In this document: positions 55,440 to 64,000 of the stretch, piece by piece
Position numbering within the stretch: position 1 is the stretch's first letter
Layout: each line of letters opens with the position of its first letter
Assembly: GCF_900078315.1 (NCBI RefSeq)
Contig: NZ_FKBS01000025.1
Coordinates: 583,506 to 647,505, forward strand
Direction: 5' to 3'
Source: Bordetella ansorpii
Lineage (GTDB): Bacteria; Pseudomonadota; Gammaproteobacteria; Burkholderiales; Burkholderiaceae_B
Length of the DNA: 64,000 nucleotides
Translations under genes and position numbers: made by a program
Notes under the pieces: generated by a model
Databases searched by the model: none
Seen by the model: the letters and a program-made list of their open reading frames with translations, nothing else
What the model was told of the DNA's origin: nothing

Positions 55440-58250
55440 TCAATGTTTCTCGGCGCGCCGCTGCAGCACGCCGATGGGCGGCGCCCAGCGCGCGTCGCGC
55501 GGCTTCTTCGCGGTGACCAGCGTGATGTCGGCAGGCTCGAAGACCTCGACGTTGTGCGTGATCGGCGTGGTCAGCACGTACTGCGCGCGCGTGGACTTCA
55601 GGAAGTGGCCCACCAGCTGGATGTTGCGCACGTCCAGATGCGCGAAGGGCTCGTCGATGAAGACGAAGCCACCGGGCGTTTCCTCGTCCTTCAACAGGCC
55701 CACCAGCAGGATCAGCGACTTGATCACCTGTTGCCCACCCGAGGCTTCGCCGTCGTTCAGGCCGATCTGGCCCTTGCCGTCGAAGTTGAAGCGCACGCGC
55801 AGTTCCGCCTGGCGCAGCACGGTGTCGTCGTTGTCCAGGTGCGGCATGTCGGCGCCCACCTCGACGCCGGCCAGCGTGCCCAGCTCGACAATGTTCTGCC
55901 GATAGCGCCGCACCGTGGCGCGCAGCACGTCGATATAGCGTTCGCGGGCATTGTTGACCGCCACGGCCGCCGCGTCGTTGCTGGCGCGCCGTTGACTCAG
56001 TTCGCCCTGCTGTCCAGCCACGGTGGCCTGCATCAGAACGTGTTTGTCTTCGACGGTGGGGTCGGTCTCCCATTCGCCTTCGTCCAGCTCGCGCTGCACT
56101 GTCTCGGCACGCAGGCGGGCCTGGGTGGCGTTGGTGTAGTGGTCGCGCAGTTCGTCCAGGGTATCGGCAGCGATCCAGCGCGCCGGAAAACGCTTGCGTG
56201 TCTCGCGCGAAGCCGCCGCCCGCTCGCGCAGCGCCTCATGGCGTTCACGCAGTTCACGCTCGGCGTGCTGGGCATTGCGCTCGCTGTCGGTCAGGCTGCG
56301 TTGCACGCGGTCGTATTCGGACTTGGTGCGATGCTGCGTCAGCAGCGCCTTGGAATGTTTTTCCTCCAGCGCCTGCCAGCGCTCGCCGGCCTGGGCGCGC
56401 GCCTGCTTCAAGGCCGGCAGTTCGCGGCGAGCCTGCTCGAATTCCTCGGCACGCCGGGCCAGCTCTTCGGCGGCCCGGTGCCCCTTGGCGGCGGCTTGCG
56501 CGGCCTCGGTCTGGCGGCGGATCTCGCGCTGCTTCTGCGCCAGCGCGGTCATCTCGTCATCGATGCGCGCCAGGCGCTGCTCGAGCGCGGTGCGGCGGCC
56601 CAGCACGGCGGCGGCGCCGAACTGATGCTCGGCGGGCTCCACCCACACGCTGCGGCCACCGCGCGGATCGCGGTAATAGGCCTCGGGCGTGATCCATTCG
56701 CCCCCCTGGCGGCTGCCGGCCTGCGTATCGGCCACGCGGCGGATCTGGCCCAGTTGCCGAAGCAGCCAGACCGGTGCGGACGCGGAGAAACGCAGCACGG
56801 CCAACAGGCTGTCCGGATCCGGACGGGCCGGCGCATCGGCCGACTCGGACACCAGATAGTGGCGGTAACGTTCGCGCTCGGCCAGGGCCATGGCACGGCC
56901 CTCGTCGGCGGGATTGCCCAGCACCACCACCCAGCGCGCCGCGCGCAACACGCCTTCGGCGGCGGCGCGCCATTGCTCGTCGGCGATCTCGATCACATCC
57001 GCCATCACATGATGGTCGATGTCGGCCTGGCGCAGCACGCGCTGGAAGCGCAACACTTCGGACGGCGGCGGCGCACGGCGTTGGCCTTGCAGGCCATCCA
57101 GCGACGACTGCGCGACGTCGCGCTGCGCCTGCAACGCATGCCATTGCGCGGCCAACGTGGCCTTTTCCTGTTCCAGCGTCTGCACGCGCTCGGCCAGCAA
57201 GGCGGCATCGCCTTCGACTTCGGCGAGTTTCTGCAGCTCGGCGGCGTGCTTGAGCACCTCTTCGACGGGACGCTCGGCATCACGCGCCTGTTCCTGCGCG
57301 GCACGCGCCGTGGCGCGGTCGGCTTCCAGGCGCTGCACGGCCTGCACGGCGTCCGTCTTGGCCTGCAACAGATCCAGCAACGACTGCCGGTAGCCGGCAC
57401 GCTGACGCACCTCCTCGGCCTGATGCAGACGCTGGCGATGCACCTCACGCAGCTTGCCGGCCAGGTCCTGGCGCTCTTCGTGCCAGGCCAGCACGGGTAC
57501 CACTTCGGTGGCCAGGCGTTCCCGCTCGCGCAGGCGCGCCTGATAGTCGCGGTAGCGCGTGACGCGCGATTCCAGGTGCGACAGCTGCAGTTGGCTGTGC
57601 GCCAGCTCGCGCTCCGCAGCCTCGACCTCTTCCAGCAATTCGCGCTGGTGGCGGCGCGCCTCTTCGTAGCGGTCCAGCACCTCCTGGTCGCCGAACACGT
57701 CGAAGACCAAGCGCAGCAGTTCCTTGGGCGAGTATTCGCACAGGCGGTCGGTCTGGCCCTGCTCGAGCGCCAGCACGCGGGCGATGGCGCGCGACAGGCC
57801 CGCGCCCTCCAGGCGCTTGCGCCAGTGCTCGATGCCCAGCCAATCCTTCTGCGGCAACTCCATCAAGGCTTCGATGGAGACGTCGCCCTCGACCATGATG
57901 TAGCGCCGTTGCCAGTCGCCGCTGTTGCGGTCGATGCGGCAGGCCAGCGTGACCTGGTCCGAATACAGCAGGTTGCGCGCGAATGGCCGGCTGGAGGTCT
58001 GGCGGCCATGCGGCTTGTTGTCCACCACGGCGCGCAGCCAGGTCATGTCGGCGTTGGCGTGGCGGGCGTAGGTCTTGTAGTTGCGGCCGCCCGAGCACTC
58101 CAGCCCCAGCAGGGTGCGCATGGCGTCCAGCAGCGTGGTCTTGCCCGACCCGTTGGGGCCGGCCACCGTGATGATGGCGCCGTCAAGCGGCAGCGAAAGC
58201 CGTTGGCAATAGTCCCATTGCAGCAGTTCCAGGCTTTGCAGGTGAAACAT
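55440..58250 (-). CDS. jetC: Wadjet protein JetC (SMC-like ATPase)
   Basis: A 936-residue SMC-type ATPase of the MksB/MukB class. Walker A is GPNGSGKTT at 31-39. Long coiled-coil regions (about 220-800) carry heptads such as EVEAAERELAHSQLQLSHLESRV and surround a hinge. The signature SGGQQ is at 837-841, and Walker B FVFIDEP at 862-868 with the D-loop AHLD. The start MFHLQSLELLQWD at 58250 overlaps the jetB stop by one base (TGATG). It is the motor of the Wadjet loop-extrusion complex. Confidence 0.9.
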   Translation of the reverse strand: MFHLQSLELLQWDYCQRLSLPLDGAIITVAGPNGSGKTTLLDAMRTLLGLECSGGRNYKTYARHANADMTWLRAVVDNKPHGRQTSSRPFARNLLYSDQVTLACRIDRNSGDWQRRYIMVEGDVSIEALMELPQKDWLGIEHWRKRLEGAGLSRAIARVLALEQGQTDRLCEYSPKELLRLVFDVFGDQEVLDRYEEARRHQRELLEEVEAAERELAHSQLQLSHLESRVTRYRDYQARLRERERLATEVVPVLAWHEERQDLAGKLREVHRQRLHQAEEVRQRAGYRQSLLDLLQAKTDAVQAVQRLEADRATARAAQEQARDAERPVEEVLKHAAELQKLAEVEGDAALLAERVQTLEQEKATLAAQWHALQAQRDVAQSSLDGLQGQRRAPPPSEVLRFQRVLRQADIDHHVMADVIEIADEQWRAAAEGVLRAARWVVVLGNPADEGRAMALAERERYRHYLVSESADAPARPDPDSLLAVLRFSASAPVWLLRQLGQIRRVADTQAGSRQGGEWITPEAYYRDPRGGRSVWVEPAEHQFGAAAVLGRRTALEQRLARIDDEMTALAQKQREIRRQTEAAQAAAKGHRAAEELARRAEEFEQARRELPALKQARAQAGERWQALEEKHSKALLTQHRTKSEYDRVQRSLTDSERNAQHAERELRERHEALRERAAASRETRKRFPARWIAADTLDELRDHYTNATQARLRAETVQRELDEGEWETDPTVEDKHVLMQATVAGQQGELSQRRASNDAAAVAVNNARERYIDVLRATVRRYRQNIVELGTLAGVEVGADMPHLDNDDTVLRQAELRVRFNFDGKGQIGLNDGEASGGQQVIKSLILLVGLLKDEETPGGFVFIDEPFAHLDVRNIQLVGHFLKSTRAQYVLTTPITHNVEVFEPADITLVTAKKPRDARWAPPIGVLQRRAEKH

Positions 58251-58969
58251 CAGGACTGTCCTTCCGCGGAATGGGTATCGGTGTCGGCGCCGGCTTCGAC
58301 TTCGGCCAGTTCGTCCGGCTCGGCCATTTTCTGCGTGCGCGCCAGCACGCTGCCCAATGCACCATCCAGGATGCGTGACGCCATGGTGTCGTAGTCCAGC
58401 AGCAGGTCCAGCAGCGGGCCTTCGGCGATGTCGTCGCCGCGCCGCACGATGAAGCCGTGGGTTTCCAGCCGGCGCAGGTTGGTGTCCAGACGCGTCTTGC
58501 GGCCCAACTGCCCACCGAAATCGGCCAGCAGCGCCCGGTACGACACGGTGGGGCTGACCTCGGCCGCGCTGGGCATCGGCCGATCGGTCTGGAACATCTC
58601 GGTCTGCGAGTCGCCCTCGGCGCTGCTGGCACGCGCCGCCTGGCGTTCGCGCTTGGGCAGGATGATCAAGGCCCACAGCACCACCAGCAGCGAGATGCCA
58701 TCGCGCGGCAGGTCCGCGTTGTTGCTGGCGTTCAGGCCGGCTTCGCCGAAGACGGCGGTTTCGGCGCCGCGCAGCAGCGCCACCGACACGTAGTCGGAAT
58801 GAATGTTGTCCACCAGGCGCAGGCCCACCTGGGCCAGCCGGTCTTGCACGGCCTGCCAGAGATCGGCGTCGACCAGGGCGCGGCGCACCTTGGGATGCTT
58901 GCGGGGCAGCCAGCGGCGCGCCAGCAGTTCGGCCGCCAGCACGGCGGCTTCGTCGAGGGAATCAATCAT
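58250..58969 (-). CDS. jetB: Wadjet protein JetB (MksE-like kite subunit)
   Basis: A 239-residue protein of the DUF4194 type, a winged-helix kite subunit that links the kleisin to the SMC heads. It reads DEAAVLAAELLARRWLPRKHPKVRRALVDADLWQAVQDRL, later DGISLLVVLWALIILPKRERQ and GFIVRRGDDIAEGPLLDLLLDY. Its start overlaps the jetA stop (ATGA), and its stop overlaps the jetC start. The last 25 residues are acidic. Confidence 0.85.
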   Translation of the reverse strand: MIDSLDEAAVLAAELLARRWLPRKHPKVRRALVDADLWQAVQDRLAQVGLRLVDNIHSDYVSVALLRGAETAVFGEAGLNASNNADLPRDGISLLVVLWALIILPKRERQAARASSAEGDSQTEMFQTDRPMPSAAEVSPTVSYRALLADFGGQLGRKTRLDTNLRRLETHGFIVRRGDDIAEGPLLDLLLDYDTMASRILDGALGSVLARTQKMAEPDELAEVEAGADTDTHSAEGQS

Positions 58970-60303
58970 TTTTTTTCCTGGATGTCTGGATGCAGGTTCC
59001 CCGCGCTGAGCCTGGCGACGTGCTCGTCGTCGACCTTCACCACTTTGGCGGTCAGCACCGCGCGCCACGGCGAGCGCGCCAGGTCGCCGGTCTGGCCCTG
59101 CAGCGTGCGCGCCTGCGCATCCCCCAGCAGCGGCAGCAATTGCATGCGATAGGCCGCCTGGGCAAAACGGCCGCCCAGCACGGCCTGGCCGATGGGCTGC
59201 GGCTCAGGCGGCGCGCCCTCGGCGGCCGCGCCCTGCCAATCGGCCAGCAAGCCGATCAACGCGCCCAGCTCGGCCGGCATGCGCAACGCCTCGATCTCGC
59301 CCTTGGCCGCCTCGGCAGGCGGCGGCAACCCCGTGGACCGGTGGGGATCGGGCCGGTCGCGCTCGAATTCGCCTTCGGCCACGTCCAGCAGGTCGGCGGC
59401 GCTGGCGAACAGCGGGCGCACGCCCGTGGACAGGGATTCGCCTACCAGTTCATGCAGCGCGGGATGGGATTGCAGCCAATGCCGCACGTCGGAGCTGGTG
59501 ATGCCGGTGCTGCCCAGCGTGACCCGCTGGCGGTCGGCCTGCTGCATGGCCCGCGTGAATTGGCTGGCCATGGACAGCAGGCGGGCCTGGCCATGGCCCA
59601 GGGCGCGTGCCTCGCGCTCGAGGCGTGCGTCGCCATGCTCGCTGCGGATCAGGGCCGTCAACGCCTCGCCCGCGCGCTCGACCAGGCTCAGTGCCCGCTC
59701 GAAGCGCGGCTGCGCCTCGCGCAGGCGGGCTTCGGAACCGCTGGCGATGGCGTCGGCGAATTCGTCGTGCAGGCGTGCCAATTGGGCGTGCAGATGCTTG
59801 ATGTGGCCGGCGTCGGACAGGCCCAGCGCCTGGGCGCCCGCGACCTGGGCCAGCAGCGCGGCCATGTCGTCGTCCTCGCTGGAGGCGCGCGACAAGGGCG
59901 CCAGCATCGCCTGCACCTGCTGCGCCAGGGGCGGCAGGTGGTAGTCCTGGGCCGTCGCATCCCACACCAGCAGGCCCAGTTCGCGCAAGCGCTTGAGCGC
60001 CATGTCCAGCGCCTCGGGCTTGAGCGCGTGCAGCAGCAGGTTCAGGTCGTCGCGTTGCAGGCGGGCCTGGGGCTGGCCGGCGATTTCCAGGAACGCCCAG
60101 ACCCGCAGGCGCGCGGCCGCATGGCCGCCCGACAGCAGGCCGCGCAGGGCGTCGAGCACGTCCAGGCGCTGTCCCAGCGCCCAGGCCACCGGCGACTCGG
60201 CCGCCAGGCTCGGATCGCGGAAATAGCCCTCGAAGGTATTGCCCGCCTCGGCGTCTTCCGCCAGGGGCGAGTCGAGCGAGACGGTCTGGTCAGGGTTGGA
60301 CAA
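58966..60303 (-). CDS. jetA: Wadjet protein JetA (MksF-like kleisin)
   Basis: A 445-residue kleisin-like protein opening with the family RVWAFLEIAGQPQARLQRDDLNLLLHALKPEALDMALKRLRELGLLVWDATAQDYHL. It is the first gene of jetABCD and is translationally coupled to jetB. It lacks membrane segments. In Wadjet, JetA bridges the JetC heads and JetB. The gene set, order and couplings identify the system more firmly than this protein alone. Confidence 0.82.
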   Translation of the reverse strand: MSNPDQTVSLDSPLAEDAEAGNTFEGYFRDPSLAAESPVAWALGQRLDVLDALRGLLSGGHAAARLRVWAFLEIAGQPQARLQRDDLNLLLHALKPEALDMALKRLRELGLLVWDATAQDYHLPPLAQQVQAMLAPLSRASSEDDDMAALLAQVAGAQALGLSDAGHIKHLHAQLARLHDEFADAIASGSEARLREAQPRFERALSLVERAGEALTALIRSEHGDARLEREARALGHGQARLLSMASQFTRAMQQADRQRVTLGSTGITSSDVRHWLQSHPALHELVGESLSTGVRPLFASAADLLDVAEGEFERDRPDPHRSTGLPPPAEAAKGEIEALRMPAELGALIGLLADWQGAAAEGAPPEPQPIGQAVLGGRFAQAAYRMQLLPLLGDAQARTLQGQTGDLARSPWRAVLTAKVVKVDDEHVARLSAGNLHPDIQEKK

Positions 60304-60412
60304 TGAACGGCCCGGGTAGGGGAAAACCGCACAGTTTACCGGGTGAGGCCCGCCCCGCCGAAAGCCGCTTTGAAGGCACGCGACACCGTGCCGCGTGCCG
60401 TCCCGCTGCGCC

Positions 60413-61132
60413 TTACTTGTTCGGCGCGGCGGCGGGACCCGCCGGAATGGCCGCGGCGCCGTCGGGCTTCACGTAGGTCAGCGACGTGACGTAGTTGACC
60501 ACGTCATACTTCTTGCCGTCGCGCTCGCCGCCCGTGCGGTCTGCGTGGCCCACTTCGGCCACGTACACGCCCTGCCACGGCGTGTCGAACGTCACCAGGC
60601 CCTTGTCGTCGGTCCAGCCTTCCTTGGCCCAACCCGACTGCACCACCCATGCCACCTTGGCTTTGGGCAGCGGTTGGCCCTTGTACGTCACCTTCAGTTC
60701 GCCCGGCTTGCCGGTCGGCACGATGTCCAGCGTCAGCTTGGGCACCTGCTCGGTGAAGCCGGTGATGTAGCGCGCGGCGGGGTGATACCAGCCGGTGATG
60801 CTCTTGTCGTCGCGCTTGTAGGTGTTCAGCGGATAGGCCGCGTCCTCGGCCACGATGGCGTCGCCCGAAGCGGCCTTGAACGGCAGCGTGTAGCCATCGG
60901 CGGTCTTCTTGCCTTCGGCGGGTTGCGTGCCCTTGGCGGTGATCAGCGTGGCGGTGGGCTTGCCGAACTTGTCCAGCAGGCCGGGCGAGGCTTCACGCAG
61001 GTTGTCGCCGAATTCGCCGAAGCGCAGCACGGCATTCTGGCCGTCCGGCTGCTCCACCCAGACCTGGTGAGCGTGGGCGGACGCCAGGCAGCCGAAGGCC
61101 GCGAGCGTGGCAATCAAAGTCTTCTTGATCAT
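60413..61132 (-). CDS. DUF4198 periplasmic protein
   Basis: A 239-residue exported protein, signal peptide ending ASAHAH. The mature chain starts HQVWVEQPDGQNAVLRFGEFGDNLREASPGLLDKF, typical of DUF4198 proteins. These are linked to uptake of iron, nickel or cobalt through TonB-type or energy-coupling systems. A His at the mature N-terminus could bind metal. The start MIKKTL at 61132 was chosen over a longer frame. A weak Fur-like site lies about 75 bases upstream. Confidence 0.83.
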   Translation of the reverse strand: MIKKTLIATLAAFGCLASAHAHQVWVEQPDGQNAVLRFGEFGDNLREASPGLLDKFGKPTATLITAKGTQPAEGKKTADGYTLPFKAASGDAIVAEDAAYPLNTYKRDDKSITGWYHPAARYITGFTEQVPKLTLDIVPTGKPGELKVTYKGQPLPKAKVAWVVQSGWAKEGWTDDKGLVTFDTPWQGVYVAEVGHADRTGGERDGKKYDVVNYVTSLTYVKPDGAAAIPAGPAAAPNK

Positions 61133-61203
61133 GTGGGTTCCTATCAGGGCGAGCCAACTCTTATTGGTTGGAAACCGTGCATCGAGGCAGCACGGCGAGC
61201 TGA

Positions 61204-61227
61204 ATGATAGCAACTATTCTCATTTGC
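61204..61227 (-). promoter_or_regulatory. Possible Fur box upstream of the DUF4198 gene
   Basis: The AT-rich stretch AATGATAGCAACTATTCTCA resembles a Fur box, with roughly 10 of 19 positions fitting the consensus by eye. It is correctly placed in the DUF4198 promoter region. Confidence 0.3.
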
Positions 61228-61293
61228 ACTTCAATAACCCTGCATGGGCGCCCGGCAATGCCCGCGCCCGCTGTGCGCCGGCTTGGCAGCCGC

Positions 61294-64000
61294 TCAGGAC
61301 GCGATCAACTCGCGCACCCGCGCCGTCAGCACATCCACCGCGAACGGCTTGGTCAGGATCGCCATGCCGGGATCGAGCCGGCCATTGGTCAGCAGGGAAT
61401 TCTCGGCATAGCCCGTGATGAACAGCACCTTCAAGCCGGGCCGGACCTGGCGGGCCGCGTCGGCCATCTGCCGGCCATTCATCCCGTTGGGCAGGCCCAC
61501 GTCGGTCAGCAGCAGATCGATGTACGCATCGGATTCGAGCACCTTCAGGCCCGACATGGCATCGCCCGCCTCGATGGTCGTGTAGCCCAGGTCCTCCAGC
61601 ACGTCCACGACCAGCATGCGCACCGTGGGTTCGTCGTCCACGACGAGAATCGTGCCGTTGCTGCGGGCGGCCTGCGGCCGCAGATCATCGCCCCGGTGCG
61701 GCTCCTCGGCCATATCGCCGCAATAACGCGGCAGATAGAGACAGACCCGCGTGCCCCGCCCCACCTCGGAATAAATGCGCGCCTGGCCGCCGGACTGCTT
61801 GGCGAAGCCGTAGATCATCGACAGGCCCAGGCCCGTACCTTCGCCCAGCGGCTTGGTGGTGAAGAAAGGATCGAAGGCGCGGGCCACCACGTCGGGCGGC
61901 ATGCCGGTGCCCATATCGACCACGCACAGTTCCAGGTACGGCCCTTCGGGCAGATCCAGCTGGCGGGCCGAACCGCGATCGAGCCAGCGGTTGGCCGACG
62001 CGATGGCGATGCGGCCGCCGTCCGGCATGGCGTCGCGCGCGTTCAGGCACAGGTTCAACAGCGCGTTTTCCATCTGCGACACGTCGACCAGCGTGACCCA
62101 GGGATCGTCGGCGGGCACGTACTCGACATTGATCGCCGGACCCACGCTGCGCTGGATCATGTCCATCATGCCAAGGATGACGTGGCCGATGTTCGCGGGC
62201 TTGGGCGCCAGGGTCTGGCGGCGCGAGAATGCCAGCAGGCGATGCGTCAGTGCGGCGGCCCGCCTGGTCGCACCCTGGGCCGCGGCCATGTACTTCTCGA
62301 CGTCGTGCAGGCGGCCCTGGCCGACACGCAGGTGCATCAGTTCCAACGCGCCCGAAATGCCTGCCAGCAGATTATTGAAATCGTGCGCCAGACCGCCCGT
62401 CAGTTGGCCCACGGCCTCCATCTTCTGCGCCTGGCGCAACGACGCCTCGGCCGCGTGCAGTTCGGTCACGTCGTGGCCGACCATGTGAAACACGCCCATC
62501 GCGGCATCGAAACTGGCGGTCCAGATGATCTCGCGCTCGCTGCCGTCCTTGCACAGCACGCCGCCGCCAAAGCCGCCGATTTCCTCGCCATCGCCCAGGC
62601 GGCGCATGCTCTCGGCGATGCGGGACCGGTCGGCCGGCTTGAACAAGGCGTTGAACGGCTGCCCGAGCAATTCGTCGCGGCTCCAGCCCAGTTGCGCGCT
62701 CCACGCCGGGTTGATGGCCTTCAGGTAACCGTGCTGACCCGCACTGCCCATCAGGTCGTTGGTGGTTTCCCACAGACGGTCGCGCTCTTCGGTGCGCCTC
62801 ACCAGTTCGGCCTGCGCCTCCTTCTCGGCGGTCACGTCGCGCGCCACGCAATACAGCTTGCCTTCGTCGGGCACGCCGACCCAAGCCAGCCAGCGCCATC
62901 CGCCTCGCTTGTGCCGGTAGCGGTTCTCGAAACGCGGTGCGATCACACCGCTGCCCTTCAACATTTCCCACGCATCCTGCGTCTTGATCCTGTCATCGGG
63001 GTGCAGGAAATCCAGGAAGTGCGTGCGGACGACTTCATCCTCGGACCAGCCCAGCGTCGTCTGCCAGGCCGGGTTGGACGCCTCGAAATACCCCTGCTCG
63101 TTGAGCACGCCCAGGATGTCCGGACTGAGTTGCCAGGTACGGCCGCGCACCATCGACTGCGCCAGCACCTTCTGTTCCAGTTCGGCGTTCAGCGTACGCA
63201 GCCGCGCGATGGCATGGTCGCGTTCGGCTTCAACGGCACGGCGTTCCTGTACGTCGATCAGCACGCCCGGGAAACTCAGCGGCGTGCCATCGGGCGCCAG
63301 GTCGACCCGGCCGTTCGCCTCCAGCCAGTAGTACTTGCCGTCGTGGCGACGCACGCGGTACTGATGCGCATAGGCGCCGCCGCGGCCAAGGACTTCGTCG
63401 ATGGCCTCGATCAAGCCCTGCCGGTCGTCGGGATGCACCGTGGCGATCACCTGCTCCAGGCTCAACCCCTCGCGGCCAAGCGCCGGATCCAGCCCGAAGC
63501 TGCGCGCGAAGGCCTCGTCCACGGTGAAACGATCAGTCGGCAGATGCCAGACCCAGGTGCCGATGATCGCGCCCGCCGCCAGCGCCAGTTGCACGCGCTC
63601 GGCATCGACGCGGGCCCGTTCACGGGTCATCACCATCGAGGTCGTCTCGGTCGCCACGTCCAGCAAGCCCACGATCCGGTCGCCATCACGCAGCGGGCTA
63701 TATGAAAAAGTCCAGTACGTATCCTCTTCCCGTCCGTTGCGGGTCATGCGCAGGTACATGTCCTCGAAGCGGATGGACTCGCCCGCCAGCGTTCTTTCCA
63801 CCAGCGGACCGATTTCGTGCCACACGTCGTGCCAGATCTCCTGGAACGACCGTCCCAGCGCGTCAGGGTGACGCTTGCCCAGAAACGGCGCGAAGGCCTC
63901 GTTGTACAGCATGGTCAGGCCGGGTCCCCAGACCGCGCACATGCCGGACCCGTTGGCCATGACGATGTCGTAGGTGGTCCGCAGAGCGGCCGGCCAGGAC
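61294..64000 (-). CDS. Hybrid sensor histidine kinase with PAS domains (5' end beyond the window)
   Basis: About 900 residues are visible; the frame stays open past the in-frame ATG at 63960 to the right edge, and the upstream residues (WPAALRTTYDIVMANGSGM) fit the PAS-like family, so the true start lies outside. Domains in order: a first sensor domain with SPLRDGD, a PAS region with a PAC segment (RVRRHDGKYYWLE), further PAS domains, the histidine box GLAHDFNNLLAGISGALELM, an HATPase domain with GTGLGLSMIYGF, then a C-terminal receiver (DDEPTVR, LLLTDVGLPNGMNG phospho-Asp). Ligand and output unknown. Confidence 0.88.
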   Translation of the reverse strand, partial: SWPAALRTTYDIVMANGSGMCAVWGPGLTMLYNEAFAPFLGKRHPDALGRSFQEIWHDVWHEIGPLVERTLAGESIRFEDMYLRMTRNGREEDTYWTFSYSPLRDGDRIVGLLDVATETTSMVMTRERARVDAERVQLALAAGAIIGTWVWHLPTDRFTVDEAFARSFGLDPALGREGLSLEQVIATVHPDDRQGLIEAIDEVLGRGGAYAHQYRVRRHDGKYYWLEANGRVDLAPDGTPLSFPGVLIDVQERRAVEAERDHAIARLRTLNAELEQKVLAQSMVRGRTWQLSPDILGVLNEQGYFEASNPAWQTTLGWSEDEVVRTHFLDFLHPDDRIKTQDAWEMLKGSGVIAPRFENRYRHKRGGWRWLAWVGVPDEGKLYCVARDVTAEKEAQAELVRRTEERDRLWETTNDLMGSAGQHGYLKAINPAWSAQLGWSRDELLGQPFNALFKPADRSRIAESMRRLGDGEEIGGFGGGVLCKDGSEREIIWTASFDAAMGVFHMVGHDVTELHAAEASLRQAQKMEAVGQLTGGLAHDFNNLLAGISGALELMHLRVGQGRLHDVEKYMAAAQGATRRAAALTHRLLAFSRRQTLAPKPANIGHVILGMMDMIQRSVGPAINVEYVPADDPWVTLVDVSQMENALLNLCLNARDAMPDGGRIAIASANRWLDRGSARQLDLPEGPYLELCVVDMGTGMPPDVVARAFDPFFTTKPLGEGTGLGLSMIYGFAKQSGGQARIYSEVGRGTRVCLYLPRYCGDMAEEPHRGDDLRPQAARSNGTILVVDDEPTVRMLVVDVLEDLGYTTIEAGDAMSGLKVLESDAYIDLLLTDVGLPNGMNGRQMADAARQVRPGLKVLFITGYAENSLLTNGRLDPGMAILTKPFAVDVLTARVRELIAS

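Noticed and set aside
55422-58394. Plus-strand open frame of 990 codons over jetC
   Set aside because: Antisense shadow of jetC, whose minus-strand frame has full Walker A, SGGQQ and Walker B motifs.
61204-63705. Plus-strand open frame of 833 codons over the histidine kinase
   Set aside because: Antisense shadow; the minus strand carries the histidine box, ATPase and receiver motifs.

Overview
The window is GC-rich chromosomal DNA of a betaproteobacterium, most likely Alcaligenaceae (Bordetella/Achromobacter type). Three Bug/TctC-family solute receptors lacking nearby membrane partners, four IclR regulators, a DUF4148 protein beside a classical porin, and the order hemA-prfA-prmC-grxD-ubiX all support this. 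No transposase, integrase, phage gene or CRISPR array was seen. One tRNA (Phe) is present.

Layout. 1-9.4 kb: MFS transporter, queC, ppc, then a leftward polar amino-acid ABC operon (gltIJKL type) ending in threonine aldolase, with a divergent LysR regulator. 9.4-18.6 kb: catabolic block with a 3-hydroxyacyl-CoA dehydrogenase, AtoE-type transporter, SDR, a leftward IclR regulator, then a CoA-transferase pair, muconolactone isomerase, YciI, enol-lactonase and cyclase. Two near-identical 33-bp operators head the two halves. 18.7-23.2 kb: small envelope proteins, carbonic anhydrase, and a sulfite/nitrite reductase with its DUF934 partner. 23.2-35.8 kb: three organic-acid cassettes, each with a Bug receptor and its own regulator: IclR/Bug/acyl-CoA ligase/citryl-CoA-lyase-like/SDR; MarR/Bug/sulfatase; IclR/HMG-CoA-lyase-like/CaiB CoA-transferase/Bug. 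35.8-42.9 kb: a frameshifted higA, the ubiX-grxD-prmC-prfA-hemA operon, tRNA-Phe, a DUF3253 gene and a hipBA module. 42.9-47 kb: chemoreceptor and two poorly characterised proteins.

47.0-52.5 kb is the most unusual part. A tight five-gene leftward operon encodes a TusA-like carrier, a DsrE-like protein, a four-helix membrane protein with a CxxC, a large exported C-terminally anchored protein of unknown family, and a fusion of a TusA-like domain to a MetE-type zinc methyltransferase core. A Crp/Fnr-type regulator is divergent. It looks like a sulfur-trafficking or methyl-transfer system that I cannot match to a named pathway. 52.6-54.1 kb: DUF4148 protein and porin. 54.2-60.3 kb: a complete Wadjet (JetABCD) anti-plasmid SMC system. 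60.4-64 kb: a DUF4198 periplasmic protein and a PAS hybrid histidine kinase cut by the right edge.

How the genes work together: most of the window is local regulator-plus-operon units for organic or aromatic acid uptake and CoA-dependent breakdown, interleaved with housekeeping genes (haem, release factor, PEP carboxylase, queuosine) and accessory defence or toxin-antitoxin modules (Wadjet, HipBA, decayed HigA). Functions come from reading motifs; no database search was run.
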